Assembly (NCBI GenBank): GCA_964425695.1
Contig: CAYRNF010000004.1
Location: forward strand, 62,001-126,000
Direction of reading: 5' to 3'
DNA length: 64,000 nt
Source of the DNA: JAKPBU01 sp964425695
GTDB taxonomy: Bacteria > Pseudomonadota > Gammaproteobacteria > Xanthomonadales > Xanthomonadaceae
Under the pieces are notes generated by a model. That model did not search any database, was not told the DNA's origin, and saw only the letters and a list, made by a program, of their open reading frames with translations. The position numbers and the translations under genes were made by a program. Shown piece by piece: positions 17,815 to 26,740 of this stretch. How positions within the stretch are numbered: position 1 is the first letter of the stretch; each line of letters opens with the position of its first letter.

Positions 17815-18990
17815 ATGAAGCTCCCACGCGCGCCACGGTGGCTCACGCCAGAGCCCGGCTCCATCGCCGCGGACGACCTGCGCATGGGTCGCCCGCCGTG
17901 GGTCAACGCGGTGCACATGGCGTGGTCGGTGTGGGTGTTCATCACCCCGGCCATGTCGGGCGGCGCGTACGGGTACACCGCGCGCTGGGCGCTGATCACG
18001 CTGGTGTCCTACCCGCTGTTCGTCTGGCTGTACGCGCGCTCGGTGGTGACCGCGCCGCGCAAGGCGCAGCTGCATGCCCTGGCGATGGTGGCGATGTGCT
18101 TCGCGCTGCTGCCGTGGTATCCGTCCGGCCTGAGCTACTTCGTGTTCGGCTGCGTGATGCTGCAGCCGCGGCGCAGCGACAGCACCCTGCGGTATGCCGC
18201 CATCCTGCTGGTGCTGAACCTGCTGCTGCTGGCCATCGCGCGCGCCATCGGATACCCCTGGCAGGCGCTGGTGTGGCTGCCGGTGGTCACCACGATCATC
18301 GGCCTGCTGGTGCACTTCGAACGCGTCAGCCGCGCGCGCGAGGCCGCGCTGCAGCTGTCGCACGACGAAGTACGGCGGCTCGCCGCGCTGGCCGAACGCG
18401 AGCGCATCGGCCGCGACCTGCACGACCTGCTCGGCCACACGCTGTCGATGGTGGCGCTGAAGTCCGACCTGGCCGCGCGGCTGGTGGAGCGCGACCCGGC
18501 CGCCGCGCGCGGCGAACTGGACGAGGTGGGGCGCGTGGCGCGCGATGCGCTGGCCCAGGTACGCCGCGCGGTCAGCGGCATCCGTGCGGCCGGCATCGCA
18601 GCGGAGCTGGCGTCGGCCAAGCTGCTGCTGGAGTCCGACGGCGTCGCGTTCGACTACCGCTTCGAAGGCGACTTCGCCCACGACGCGTTGCCCGCGGGCG
18701 TGGAAACCGCGCTGGCCATGACCGTGCGCGAAGCGGCCACGAATATCCAGCGCCACGCCCGCGCGCAGCGCGCGGACGCCCGCTTCGGCGTGGAAGGCGG
18801 CGAGGTGGTGCTGCGCATCGTCGACGACGGCCGCGGCGGCGCGATCGTGCCCGGCAACGGCCTGTGCGGCATGCGCGAACGCATCGAGGGCCTGCGCGGG
18901 CGCCTGCGCATCGAAGCGGCCGGCGGGCGCGGCACCTGCCTGGAGGCGCGCGTTCCGCTGGCCGCCAACGACGACGTACCCGCGCCTTGA
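17815..18990 (+). CDS. Sensor histidine kinase, DesK/NarX-like (HisKA_3)
   Basis: 391 residues. The N-terminal half has about five membrane helices (residues 30-165). A dimerisation helix follows, with the phospho-acceptor H203 in GRDLHDLLGH, then an ATPase domain with the N-box REAATNIQRHA and G-box DDGRGG. The lack of a large periplasmic loop fits the DesK type, which senses membrane state. The partner regulator gene lies 259 bp downstream. The ABC-2 exporter and amidohydrolase genes upstream are the likely context for its signal. Confidence 0.93.
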   Translation: MKLPRAPRWLTPEPGSIAADDLRMGRPPWVNAVHMAWSVWVFITPAMSGGAYGYTARWALITLVSYPLFVWLYARSVVTAPRKAQLHALAMVAMCFALLPWYPSGLSYFVFGCVMLQPRRSDSTLRYAAILLVLNLLLLAIARAIGYPWQALVWLPVVTTIIGLLVHFERVSRAREAALQLSHDEVRRLAALAERERIGRDLHDLLGHTLSMVALKSDLAARLVERDPAAARGELDEVGRVARDALAQVRRAVSGIRAAGIAAELASAKLLLESDGVAFDYRFEGDFAHDALPAGVETALAMTVREAATNIQRHARAQRADARFGVEGGEVVLRIVDDGRGGAIVPGNGLCGMRERIEGLRGRLRIEAAGGRGTCLEARVPLAANDDVPAP

Positions 18991-19249
18991 TGCGCTCCGC
19001 GATACGGACTGTGGACAGGTAGGCGCGGCTCCAGCCTCGGGCCGTTTCGCCCTGCGCTCACCAGGCATCCTGCGCTGCCGCGTGCCAGGGCCATACCGCG
19101 CGAGCGCGACGCACGCCGCGCCAAGCGTGCTGACTTCACCATTCCCCGCGAGTAGCCACACAGCTTCTGCCTGCTGCATGCCGCACGCGCCGGCCCGGAC
19201 GCCTCTGCTACCGTTCCGCCATGCGTACCTCGTCCGCGTTCCCGTCGCC

Positions 19250-19852
19250 ATGATCCGCGTCCTGCTCGCCGAGGACCAGGCGATGCTGCGCGGCGCGCTC
19301 ACAGCGCTGCTGGGCATGGAAAGCGATATCGAGGTGGTGGGCGCGGCCGCAGACGGCGAGGCGGCGTGGCGCGACCTGAAGCGGCTCAAGCCCGATCTGC
19401 TGGTCACCGACATCGAAATGCCCGGCCTGACCGGCCTGGAGCTGGCGCAGCGCGTGCAGCGGCACGGCCTGCCGGTGAAGGTGGTGATCGTCACCACGTT
19501 CGCGCGTGGCGGCTTCCTGCGCCGCGCGCTGGATGCCGGCGTGTCCGGATACCTGCTCAAGGACGCGCCCGCCGAACAGCTGGCCGATGCGCTGCGCCAG
19601 GTGCACCGCGGCGGTCGCGCGATCGATCCGCAGCTGGCGCTGGAAGCCTGGGGCGAAGCCGATCCGCTCAACGACCGCGAGCGCCAGGCCCTGCGCCTGG
19701 CGGGCGAAGGCCTGTCCGCGGGTGAGATCGCCCAACGCCTGCACCTGTCGCAGGGCACCGTGCGCAACTACCTGTCGGAGGCCATCGGCAAATTGGGCGT
19801 GGGCAACCGGATCGAGGCGTATCGGTTGGCGCGGCAGAAGGGGTGGTTGTAG
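19250..19852 (+). CDS. NarL/DesR-type response regulator
   Basis: 200 residues. Receiver domain with acidic pocket (AEDQ near the start) and phospho-acceptor D54 in LLVTDIEMPG, switch Thr (VIVTTFARGG) and Lys in YLLKDAPAE. A LuxR-type HTH occupies about 135-200 (LNDRERQALRL, EIAQRLHLSQGTVRNYLS). It pairs with the upstream HisKA_3 kinase. The ATG at 19250 is chosen because it starts the receiver fold directly; an upstream in-frame extension is open but unlike the family. Confidence 0.95.
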   Translation: MIRVLLAEDQAMLRGALTALLGMESDIEVVGAAADGEAAWRDLKRLKPDLLVTDIEMPGLTGLELAQRVQRHGLPVKVVIVTTFARGGFLRRALDAGVSGYLLKDAPAEQLADALRQVHRGGRAIDPQLALEAWGEADPLNDRERQALRLAGEGLSAGEIAQRLHLSQGTVRNYLSEAIGKLGVGNRIEAYRLARQKGWL

Positions 19853-19935
19853 GGCGGCGGTTTGGGTTCGCGCCGAAGCTGAGCATGTGCGCGCTGGTCT
19901 GCCTCCGCGGATCCGCGTGCTCCTTTTACCTTGTC

Positions 19936-19955
19936 ATCCCCGCGAAGGCGGGGAT
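19936..19955. repeat. REP-type hairpin (ATCCCCGC/GCGGGGAT)
   Basis: Perfect 8 bp arms ATCCCCGC and GCGGGGAT around the loop GAAG, followed by ccatggacgc. This is a common palindromic intergenic repeat in proteobacteria. It marks the left edge of the composite palindrome; the right edge has a matching ccatggac motif in reverse near 20742-20750. Confidence 0.85.
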
Positions 19956-20069
19956 CCATGGACGCTGGCGTGCGGATTAGTCCAGGAGCTTTGAGCGCGA
20001 GACGTCGCGACGAGGGAGCTGCCGCACGCTATTGGAAGCAAAGACAGTTTCGCCTGCTGCCAGTTACCT

Positions 20070-20289
20070 TCTTGATTCGCATCTGCGGTGCTCGGCTTGC
20101 GGGCGAAGAGCGTTTCGCCTGCGGCGAGTTACTTTTCTTTGCTGGTGCAAAGAAAAGTAACCAAAAGAAAGCAGCTTCCTCGTGAGTTCAAACCCGCTCA
20201 GGGCGTGTGATGTGCTGCAGGAAGTTTCGGACTCGCCATCCTGGCTCGATGCGAAACCGGCGGCCATCCATGGCCGCCGCCCTCCGGGT
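20070..20289. repeat. Left arm of large imperfect inverted repeat
   Basis: Aligns in reverse complement with 20422-20646. Shared blocks include gcgaagagcgtttcgcct, aaagaaagcagct, tttcggactcgccatc and ccgccctccggg. Inside it is a perfect 15 bp hairpin, GTTACTTTTCTTTGC (20128-20142) against 20147-20161, with loop TGGT. The arms differ by many substitutions, so they are related repeat copies rather than a recent duplication. Confidence 0.75.
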
Positions 20290-20421
20290 TCGCCTTTGAT
20301 ACGGAGCGCGGGCTTGATGCGCGAAGGCCAAATGCAACACAACAGAACGTCACAGCCCGATAACGCATCGAGGAGTGGTGATCTTGATCTGTCGCTGGGC
20401 AGGGCTCGTTTCTATCCGGAC

Positions 20422-20646
20422 ACCCGGAGGGCGGCCGGCATGGATGCCGGCCGTTTTCGGACCGAGCCATGGATGGCGAGTCCGAAAATGGCTACAGCAC
20501 CTCACGCGCCTTGAGCGAACTGGATCCATCTGAGCTGCTTTCTTTGCTTACTTTCTTTGCAGCAGCAAAGAAAGTAAGTCGCCGAAGGCGAAACGCTCTT
20601 CGCCCGTAGGGCGAGCACCGCAGGTGAGAGTCAAGAAGATAAGCCG
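20422..20646. repeat. Right arm of large imperfect inverted repeat
   Basis: Reverse-complement partner of 20070-20289 with a spacer of about 130 bp. It contains its own perfect 14 bp hairpin, CTTACTTTCTTTGC (20547-20560) against 20565-20578, with loop AGCA. Compensating changes between the two copies of this hairpin keep both stems perfectly paired. Confidence 0.75.
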
Positions 20647-20887
20647 CCGCAGGCGAAACCGCTCTATGCCCGTGAGGGCGAACGTCTCCGAAACCTGCCA
20701 AGAGTCGCGCCCTAGGCGCATCCCCTGATCCCCGTGCTCGCGTCCATGGATTGCTCGCTTCGCTCGTCCCTTCGTGAGCGGCGTGCGCGCCTCGCGCTTG
20801 TCCCGGATTCGCAGGGACGACGGACTGGAAGACGCCGCTTGATTGCGCCCGATGCGTGACACAAGAAATGAAGCGCCTTGCGCTTAT

Positions 20888-21259
20888 CTACCGCAACACC
20901 ACCCGTATCCCCACCCAAGCCGCCCCCAACCCCAGCACCACACTCCCCACCACGTACGCAAACGCCATCCCCGTCTCCCCGCGCCGCATCAGCGCAAGCG
21001 CATCCAGCCCGAACGCGGAAAACGTGGTGAACCCGCCCAGCAAGCCGGCGAACACAAACACCCGCGCATCGGCGGTGAGCCAGCCATGCCGTTCGGACAG
21101 GCCGGCGACAAGTCCGGCGGCCAGGCAACCCAGCACGTTGACCAGCAGCGTGCCGAACGGAAACCGCGTGGACGCTCCGTGCAGCATCTGCGTGGCCACG
21201 GCATAGCGCGCCATCGATCCCAGCGCGCCGCCCAGGCCCACCAGCAACAGCGCGCGCAC
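20888..21259 (-). CDS. crcB: Fluoride channel CrcB/Fluc
   Basis: 123-residue dual-topology fluoride exporter with four helices. Family motifs are GGALGSMARY near the start, GTLLVNVLGC and GGFTTFSAFGLD, which contain the pore Asn and Phe/Thr residues. It starts with GTG at 21259, six bases after the stop of the M17 peptidase gene, so it is the last gene of a three-gene minus-strand operon (HAD, peptidase, crcB). No fluoride riboswitch can sit directly upstream because the peptidase gene occupies that space. Confidence 0.95.
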   Translation of the reverse strand: MRALLLVGLGGALGSMARYAVATQMLHGASTRFPFGTLLVNVLGCLAAGLVAGLSERHGWLTADARVFVFAGLLGGFTTFSAFGLDALALMRRGETGMAFAYVVGSVVLGLGAAWVGIRVVLR

Positions 21260-21265
21260 CGGGCG

Positions 21266-22645
21266 TCAGCCTTGCGCTGCGCTGCGCGCCTTGAGCATCG
21301 CGTAGGCCGCGCGCAGGCCCTGCGCTTCGCCGCCGGTGGGGCGGCCGGCGCGGTCGCTGTCGTTCCAGCTGTACACGTCCAGGTGCGCCCACTTCTGGGC
21401 GTTCGGCACGAAGCGCTGCAGGTACAGCGCGGCGGTGACGCTGCCGGCCATGGGGGTGCTGCTGCCGTTGGCGATGTCGGCGATGGTGCTGGTGAGATAG
21501 CGCATGTACGGCTGCCACAGCGGCATGCGCCACAGCGGGTCGCGTTCGCGCGTGCCGGCATCGAGCCAGGCTATCGCCAGTGCGTCGTCGTTGGCGTACA
21601 GCGCCGGCAGGTCCGGCCCCAGCGCGATGCGCGCCGCGCCGGTGAGCGTGGCGAAGTCGATCAGCCATTCGGGTCCGGCTTCGCCCGCGTAGGTCAGCGC
21701 GTCGCACAGGATCACCCGGCCTTCGGCGTCGGTGTTGTCGATCTCCACGCTCACGCCCTTGCGCGTGGCGATCACTTCGCCGGGGCGGAAGGCGTCCGGG
21801 CCGATCGCGTTTTCCACGGCCGGGACCAGCAGGGTCAGGCGCAGCGGCAGCTTGCGCGCCATCACCAGTTCGGCCAGCGCGATGGCGTGCGCCGCGCCGC
21901 CCATGTCCTTCTTCATGTTGCGCATGCCGGCCGCGGCCTTGATGTCCAGCCCGCCGGTGTCGAAGCACACGCCCTTGCCGACCAGCGCCACGTGCGGATG
22001 CGCGTCGTCGCCCCACTGCAGTTCGATCAGCCGCGGTGCGCGGTGCGAGGCGCGCCCCACCGCGTGGATCGCGGGGAAGCCCGCTTCCAGCAGCGCATCG
22101 CCCTCGACCACCTCCACGCGCGCGCCGTGCGCCAGCGCGATCTCGCGCACCGTGCTTTCCAGGTCCTGCGGACCCATGTCCTGGGTCGGCGTGTTGACCA
22201 GGTCGCGCACCCGCCAGCAGGCGGCCAGCACGGCGGCGGTTTCGGCATCCGCTGCGTCCAGCACCAGGCGCGCCGGTGCGCGCGTGGCCTGCTTGTAGCG
22301 GGTGAAGCGATACGCACCCAGGCCCCAGCCCAGCTGCAGCGCGCGGCGCGCGGCGTCGTCCAGCGCGGCTGCCACGTGCCAGTCGCCCGGCGGCAAGGCA
22401 TACGGCGCGTGCGCGTAGGCGAACGGATCGTGCAGGTCGGCCACGCCGAGCACGGCGCCCGCAATGCCCTGGTCCCCCGGCAGCAACAGCACGCTGCCCG
22501 AAGCGGCGGTGTAGGACTGCGCGTCCAGCCACTGGCCGATGGCGGGCGGCTGCGCCGCGCGCCAGGCATCCAGCGCGCCGGTGCGCACCACGTGCAGCGG
22601 GCGCGCCGCGCCGGAGGCGGAAACGTAGGCGTCGTCGGGAGTCAT
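21266..22645 (-). CDS. M17 leucyl aminopeptidase family protein
   Basis: 459-residue two-metal aminopeptidase that removes N-terminal residues from peptides in the cytosol. The C-terminal catalytic domain carries the metal-binding and active-site motifs VGKGVCFDTGGLDIK and NTDAEGRVILCDAL. The N-terminal domain is divergent, as in PepB-like or short M17 members. The start overlaps the stop of the HAD gene (ATGA), and crcB follows after 6 bp, so the three are coupled. Confidence 0.92.
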   Translation of the reverse strand: MTPDDAYVSASGAARPLHVVRTGALDAWRAAQPPAIGQWLDAQSYTAASGSVLLLPGDQGIAGAVLGVADLHDPFAYAHAPYALPPGDWHVAAALDDAARRALQLGWGLGAYRFTRYKQATRAPARLVLDAADAETAAVLAACWRVRDLVNTPTQDMGPQDLESTVREIALAHGARVEVVEGDALLEAGFPAIHAVGRASHRAPRLIELQWGDDAHPHVALVGKGVCFDTGGLDIKAAAGMRNMKKDMGGAAHAIALAELVMARKLPLRLTLLVPAVENAIGPDAFRPGEVIATRKGVSVEIDNTDAEGRVILCDALTYAGEAGPEWLIDFATLTGAARIALGPDLPALYANDDALAIAWLDAGTRERDPLWRMPLWQPYMRYLTSTIADIANGSSTPMAGSVTAALYLQRFVPNAQKWAHLDVYSWNDSDRAGRPTGGEAQGLRAAYAMLKARSAAQG

Positions 22646-23388
22646 GCGGTGGCCGTCTGCGGGTCGGGGGAATGGGCGAAGGCGTGGGCGTCGAGCCAGT
22701 CAGCCAGCGCGGTGAGCGAATCGAACTGCAGGTCGGGCGGCGGCTCGTGCGCGGGCCACGCGCCGTCGTCGCCTTCCTTGTCGCCGCGATGCAGCCAGCA
22801 GGTGCGCAGGCCCGCGCGCGCGGCGCCGAGTGCGTCGAGCATGGCGTCGTCGCCCACGTGCAGGGTCTCGTGCGGGCGCGCATCCACCAGCGCGCACGCG
22901 GCGTGGAAGATGCACGCGCTGGGCTTGGGCACGCCGTGCCGCATCGCGCTGAGCTGCGCGGCGAACAGGTCGGCGATGCCGATCGCGGCCAGGTCCGCGT
23001 TGCCGTTCGAAACCGCCACCACCGGCACGCGCGCCGCGATCCGGCGCAAGCCGTCCAGCGCGTCGGGATAGAAGTCCACGGTGTTGCGGTGGCGGTGGAA
23101 CTGCGCGTGCGCCCGCTCCGCCAGGGCCGGGTCGGCGCCGCTTTCGCGCAGCGCGCGCTCGATGGTCAGCCGGCGCAGCGCCGACAGGTCGTGGTGCAGC
23201 TGCGGATGCTCGGCGTGCACCGCCGTGCGCAGCTCGCGCATCGCCGCGATGGGAAACCGCGCCGCGGTGGCCGGGCTGTGCTCCAGGAAGAACGCGTGCA
23301 GGCCCTGCTCGATGCGCGCGCCGATCGGCGCGAACGGCCACAGCGTATCGTCGAGATCCAGGGTGATGGCGCGGACGGGGAAAGCCAC
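22642..23388 (-). CDS. HAD-superfamily phosphatase (subfamily IA)
   Basis: 248-residue haloacid-dehalogenase-like hydrolase. Motif I is LDLDDTLW (nucleophile D11, general acid D13), motif II appears as VAVSNGN, and motif III/IV as the Lys of GVPKPSACIF and HVGDDAMLDALGA. A helical cap lies between residues about 20 and 110. It probably dephosphorylates a small metabolite. It is the first gene of the HAD-M17-crcB operon. Confidence 0.92.
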   Translation of the reverse strand: MAFPVRAITLDLDDTLWPFAPIGARIEQGLHAFFLEHSPATAARFPIAAMRELRTAVHAEHPQLHHDLSALRRLTIERALRESGADPALAERAHAQFHRHRNTVDFYPDALDGLRRIAARVPVVAVSNGNADLAAIGIADLFAAQLSAMRHGVPKPSACIFHAACALVDARPHETLHVGDDAMLDALGAARAGLRTCWLHRGDKEGDDGAWPAHEPPPDLQFDSLTALADWLDAHAFAHSPDPQTATA

Positions 23389-23487
23389 GTGCGCATTCTA
23401 GGGCGTCCGCCCTGCCAGCGGCCGTCCGCCAGCCACCGTCGATCCTGAAGCATGCGGACGCGGCCCGGCACCGCGCCCGCTGCGTGG

Positions 23488-24348
23488 CTACTGCGCGATG
23501 GCCTGCACCGCATCCACCACGTTGCCCGTATAGCAGGTGGTGGTCGCCACGTTCGGCGCGGACACCGTGCTGGTGTCGGTCGTGTACGTGGCCCCGCTCT
23601 GCAGGTTGCGGCAGCTGAGCCGGGCTTTGTAGCGTCCGCTCGCGCACTGCGCGCTGCCCCGTCCGAAATAGTGGCTGCCGCCCTGGTTCACCCACTCGCG
23701 CCAGGTGGCGCAGCCGCTCATGCCGGTTGGGCGGGGATCGGCTACGGCGAACACCGCCTCGGCGCGGTTGCCGGTGTAGCAGGTCGTGGTGGCCGTATTG
23801 GGGGCCTCCACCGCCGTTGCGCCGTTGACCACGTACCCCTGACCGGTCTGCAGGTTGCGGCACTGGATGTACACCTTGTACCGCCCGGTGTCGCACTGGA
23901 CCCGCCCGCGGCCGTAGTAGTAGTCGCTACCCGCGGAAACCCATTCGGCCCAAGGCGTGCAGCCGGTCATGGCACCGACCGGGATCGGATCTTCGACAGC
24001 GAAGACGCCCTCCACGGTGTTGCCCGTGTAGCAGGTGGTGGTTGCGGCGGCCGGTGCGTTGACGGCGCTGGTGCCATACAGCACGTAGCCCACGCCGGTC
24101 TGCTGGTTACGGCACAGCAGCTTGACCGTGTAGCGGCCGCTGGTGCATTGCACGCTGCCGCGCCCGTAGTAGTAATTGCTGCCTTCCTGGACCCACTGGA
24201 TCGAGGTCGTGCAGCCGGCAGGTGCAGCCGACAGTGCGGCCGCGGCCAGCGCTTGAGCCGGCGCGGCCTGCGCCGTCGACGGGAACATGCACGGGGCAGC
24301 GAGTGCTGCGGCGATGGGTGCCACGAGCGTGAACTGTCGGCTGATCAT
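23488..24348 (-). CDS. Secreted protein with three Cys-rich repeats
   Basis: 286 residues of unknown function. A signal peptide (about 1-28) is followed by three tandem units of about 80 residues. Each starts with a Cys and W..W/WV region, then YYYGRG or HYFGRGS, QC..GRY, C, and ends with ATTTCYTGN, giving four cysteines per unit (two likely disulfides). The units differ clearly, so the repeat is old and maintained. The start at 24348 has GGGAGGG upstream. Extracellular binding or envelope function is possible; no enzyme motif was recognised. Confidence 0.8.
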   Translation of the reverse strand: MISRQFTLVAPIAAALAAPCMFPSTAQAAPAQALAAAALSAAPAGCTTSIQWVQEGSNYYYGRGSVQCTSGRYTVKLLCRNQQTGVGYVLYGTSAVNAPAAATTTCYTGNTVEGVFAVEDPIPVGAMTGCTPWAEWVSAGSDYYYGRGRVQCDTGRYKVYIQCRNLQTGQGYVVNGATAVEAPNTATTTCYTGNRAEAVFAVADPRPTGMSGCATWREWVNQGGSHYFGRGSAQCASGRYKARLSCRNLQSGATYTTDTSTVSAPNVATTTCYTGNVVDAVQAIAQ

Positions 24349-24506
24349 CGAAACCCTCCCTGGCGCCATGCGGTTGGCGTCTTCCAAGGCCCGAGCCTCG
24401 CGGAGAAGCCGGCTCCCGGCAATCGCCGCTTGCGAGGATCGCGAAGGCGTTCTCAGTTCCCACCCGCCGCGGGCGCGATGCGCTACGCAAACGCGCAAGC
24501 GCGGGC

Positions 24507-25628
24507 TTACTCCAGCACCTTCGCCCACCCCTCCAGTCCTTCGATCTTCCCCAGCACGATCTTGGCGCACACGATGATCGGCACCGCCAGCAGCAGGCCA
24601 ATGATGCCCCAGCCCCAGCCGAACACCATCAGCGCCAGCATCAGCACCAGCGGCGAGATCGCCATGCGCTTGCCCAGCACCAGCGGCGTGACGATCTGGC
24701 CCTCGATCGTGTGCAGGCCCAAGTACAGCGCCGCGGGCATCAGCGACGGCAGCGGGTAGTCGAACTCCACGAAGCCCATCAGCAGCATCAGCAGCAGGCC
24801 GATCAGCGGGCCCACGTACGGGGCGAAGTTCAGGATCGCCGCCATCGTGCCCCACAGCAGCGCTTCCTGCATCGACAGGTCGCAGACCCAGTGCAGCAGG
24901 CCGGCGAAGATCAGCCCCACCACGATGTTGATGGTGGTGATGGTCAGCACGTAGCGCGAGACCTCCTGCTCGATCGACTGCAGGATCTCCACGGTCAGCC
25001 GCTTCTGCTGGCGGCTGGGCAGCAGCGAGATGGACGCATGCTGCATGCGCTCGCCGAAGATCATGAAGAACAGCGTCAGCAGCACCACCGCAAGCACCGA
25101 GGCGATCAGCTTGGGCGTGGCCGTGAGCGACTTGTACGGGTCGTTGAGCTCGGTGCGCACCACCTGCACGTTGCGATTGCTGCCATCGGCGGCGCGGGCG
25201 ATGTTCTCGGCGGCCTTGTTGGCGTCCTGCACCGGCTTGACCATCTTCTGCAGTTTGGGGCCGAGCTGGCGCATTTCGCGCGGCACCTGGCGCACCCATT
25301 CGCTGGCCGGTTCCACCAGCTGCCGTCCCAGCAGGCCCAGGGCGGCGATGCCCACCGCGACCACCAGCACCGCACCCAACGCGCGCGGGATCCACACCTT
25401 CTGCAGCAGCCGCAGGATCGGGTTGCCCACCAGCGCGAAGAACAGCGCCAGCAGGATCGGCAGGATCAGCTCCTGCGTGGCCCACAGGGTGAAGGCGATC
25501 GCCAGCCCCGCCAGGATGCGCATCGACATGCTGGCGCGCGGCGGGACCGCCACGACCGGAACCGGTGCGACCTCGTCCGGGTCCGGCGGTGCCGGCGCGT
25601 CGCGCGGCGGATCGGGCAGCGTGCTCAC
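24507..25628 (-). CDS. AI-2E family transporter/permease
   Basis: 373-residue membrane protein of PF01594 type, with about seven to eight helices and the long linker between early and late helices typical of the family. Family-like segments are LATLEEVSR-type loops here seen as QSIEQEVSRYVL and the C-terminal GQIVTPLVLGKRMAISPLV. The GTG start at 25628 overlaps the stop of the gene before it (GTGA). Members include AI-2 exporters and Na+/H+ antiporters, so the substrate is uncertain. It ends a minus-strand cluster with YqjD/YqjE-like genes. Confidence 0.9.
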   Translation of the reverse strand: MSTLPDPPRDAPAPPDPDEVAPVPVVAVPPRASMSMRILAGLAIAFTLWATQELILPILLALFFALVGNPILRLLQKVWIPRALGAVLVVAVGIAALGLLGRQLVEPASEWVRQVPREMRQLGPKLQKMVKPVQDANKAAENIARAADGSNRNVQVVRTELNDPYKSLTATPKLIASVLAVVLLTLFFMIFGERMQHASISLLPSRQQKRLTVEILQSIEQEVSRYVLTITTINIVVGLIFAGLLHWVCDLSMQEALLWGTMAAILNFAPYVGPLIGLLLMLLMGFVEFDYPLPSLMPAALYLGLHTIEGQIVTPLVLGKRMAISPLVLMLALMVFGWGWGIIGLLLAVPIIVCAKIVLGKIEGLEGWAKVLE

Positions 25629-26110
25629 AGGCGGCCGCTGCCGCGCAGCGTGTCGGGGTGGTCGTAGGGCGCGGCGGGAGGCGGGCCAGGCGCCGGGTCC
25701 GCCGTGGCGCGCGCCTGCGCCGCCGCGCCCGGCATGCCGGTGGCGGCTTCCGCGGCATGGGCCGCGTCGGTGGCCTCTTCCGCTGCGGCCTTCGCGCCGC
25801 TGCCGGCGAACAGGCTGCCCAGTGCGCTGATCAGCTGCAGCGTGCCGCCACCGGCCGCGCGCTTGAACGGTTCCGAACGTCCCACCACGAACCCGCTCAG
25901 CAGGCCCGCCACCACGATCCGGCCCGGCGTCCAGAACGCGCGCCACGTGGCGCGCGTGTGCTCGTAGCGCGCCACGGTCTGCCGCTCCTTGGCTTCCAGC
26001 GCCGTCTCGGCCTGGCGTACCTTCTCGATCAATGCCTCGAAGCCCACGGGCGTGTCTTCCTCGTGCTGGGTGGTGGCGGCTGGGGTGACAGGGTCGGGGC
26101 GTTCATTCAT
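25625..26110 (-). CDS. Hypothetical membrane protein in YqjD/E-like cluster
   Basis: 161 residues, no named family recognised. A helical N-terminal region (about 25-60, EALIEKVRQAETALEAKERQ) leads to one membrane segment (about 65-85), and the C-terminus is Ala/Pro-rich and probably disordered. By position it corresponds to YqjK of the E. coli yqjCDEK operon, but this is context only. Its stop overlaps the start of the AI-2E transporter gene. Confidence 0.7.
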   Translation of the reverse strand: MNERPDPVTPAATTQHEEDTPVGFEALIEKVRQAETALEAKERQTVARYEHTRATWRAFWTPGRIVVAGLLSGFVVGRSEPFKRAAGGGTLQLISALGSLFAGSGAKAAAEEATDAAHAAEAATGMPGAAAQARATADPAPGPPPAAPYDHPDTLRGSGRL

Positions 26111-26141
26111 GCGCGCACGGCCGTGACGGCAGGCATGCCGC

Positions 26142-26729
26142 TCAGGGCGGGGTGATGTCCACGCCCAGCCCCTTCTTGACCGGCTGCCCGCCGGTGGCGG
26201 CGGCGACTTCGTCCGCCGCCTGCCGGGTGGAGGCGGCCGAGCCGGGGTTGGGCATCAGGTCGGCCAGTTCCCCGATCCCCAGGCGCGCCAGCTGGCGGCG
26301 CGTGGCCTGCATGCGCGTGTGTTCGAAGTAGCGCTGCGCCAGCCACACCGCCCAGCCGGTCACCGCGCCGCTGAGCACAGCGCACAGCAGCAGCGCCAAC
26401 GGGAACGACAGCCCCACGCCGCGCGCCAGCCACGTCACCAGCGCGGCCATCAGCAGCAGCCAGCACGATGCACCGAACGCGATCGCCACGCCGGTCAGCG
26501 CCAGCGTGCGTCCGAACGCGCTGCGCGCCAGCGAGACATCCGCGGCGAACAGGATCCGGAACGCCTTGAACGCGTCGTTGCCCGCGCTCCAGGTGGCGTG
26601 GCCGGAATCGCGCAGCTGCGCGAACGCCTCGTCCAGGCCCGGCGCCTTGGCGCGGCCCGCGCGCGGCGGCTCGTCGCGCGCCGCGCTGGCGTCGGGCGCG
26701 CCGTCGTGGTGTCCGTTCCCCTCGGACAT
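26142..26729 (-). CDS. YqjE/holin-like membrane protein (PF07332 type)
   Basis: 195 residues with two strong adjacent helices (about 80-100 and 112-135) and a charged N-terminal region. Such proteins are often labelled phage holin family, but with a DUF883 gene immediately upstream the match is the chromosomal YqjE group, which sits in the inner membrane. It lies 11 bp after the YqjD-like gene. Nothing else phage-like is nearby. Confidence 0.8.
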   Translation of the reverse strand: MSEGNGHHDGAPDASAARDEPPRAGRAKAPGLDEAFAQLRDSGHATWSAGNDAFKAFRILFAADVSLARSAFGRTLALTGVAIAFGASCWLLLMAALVTWLARGVGLSFPLALLLCAVLSGAVTGWAVWLAQRYFEHTRMQATRRQLARLGIGELADLMPNPGSAASTRQAADEVAAATGGQPVKKGLGVDITPP

Positions 26730-26740
26730 CGCCGGCCCGC

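Larger units (their letters stand above)
19853..20887. other. Gene-free kilobase made of inverted repeats
   Basis: No credible gene lies here. The region holds a REP-type hairpin at 19936-19955, an imperfect inverted repeat of about 220 bp arms (listed separately) and a similar degenerate REP-like unit near 20800-20818 in the other orientation. Short open frames within it follow the repeat and run in both arms, so they are not treated as genes. Confidence 0.8.

Noticed and set aside
20064..20514. Short open frames in both directions within the palindromic kilobase
   Set aside because: They follow the repeat arms, have no family, and appear as matching pairs because the arms are inverted copies.
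20888..21259. Fluoride riboswitch controlling crcB
   Set aside because: The peptidase gene ends six bases before the crcB start, which leaves no room for an aptamer.
26142..26729. Prophage holin
   Set aside because: The holin-type domain is also that of chromosomal YqjE, and a YqjD-like gene is directly upstream. No other phage gene is nearby.
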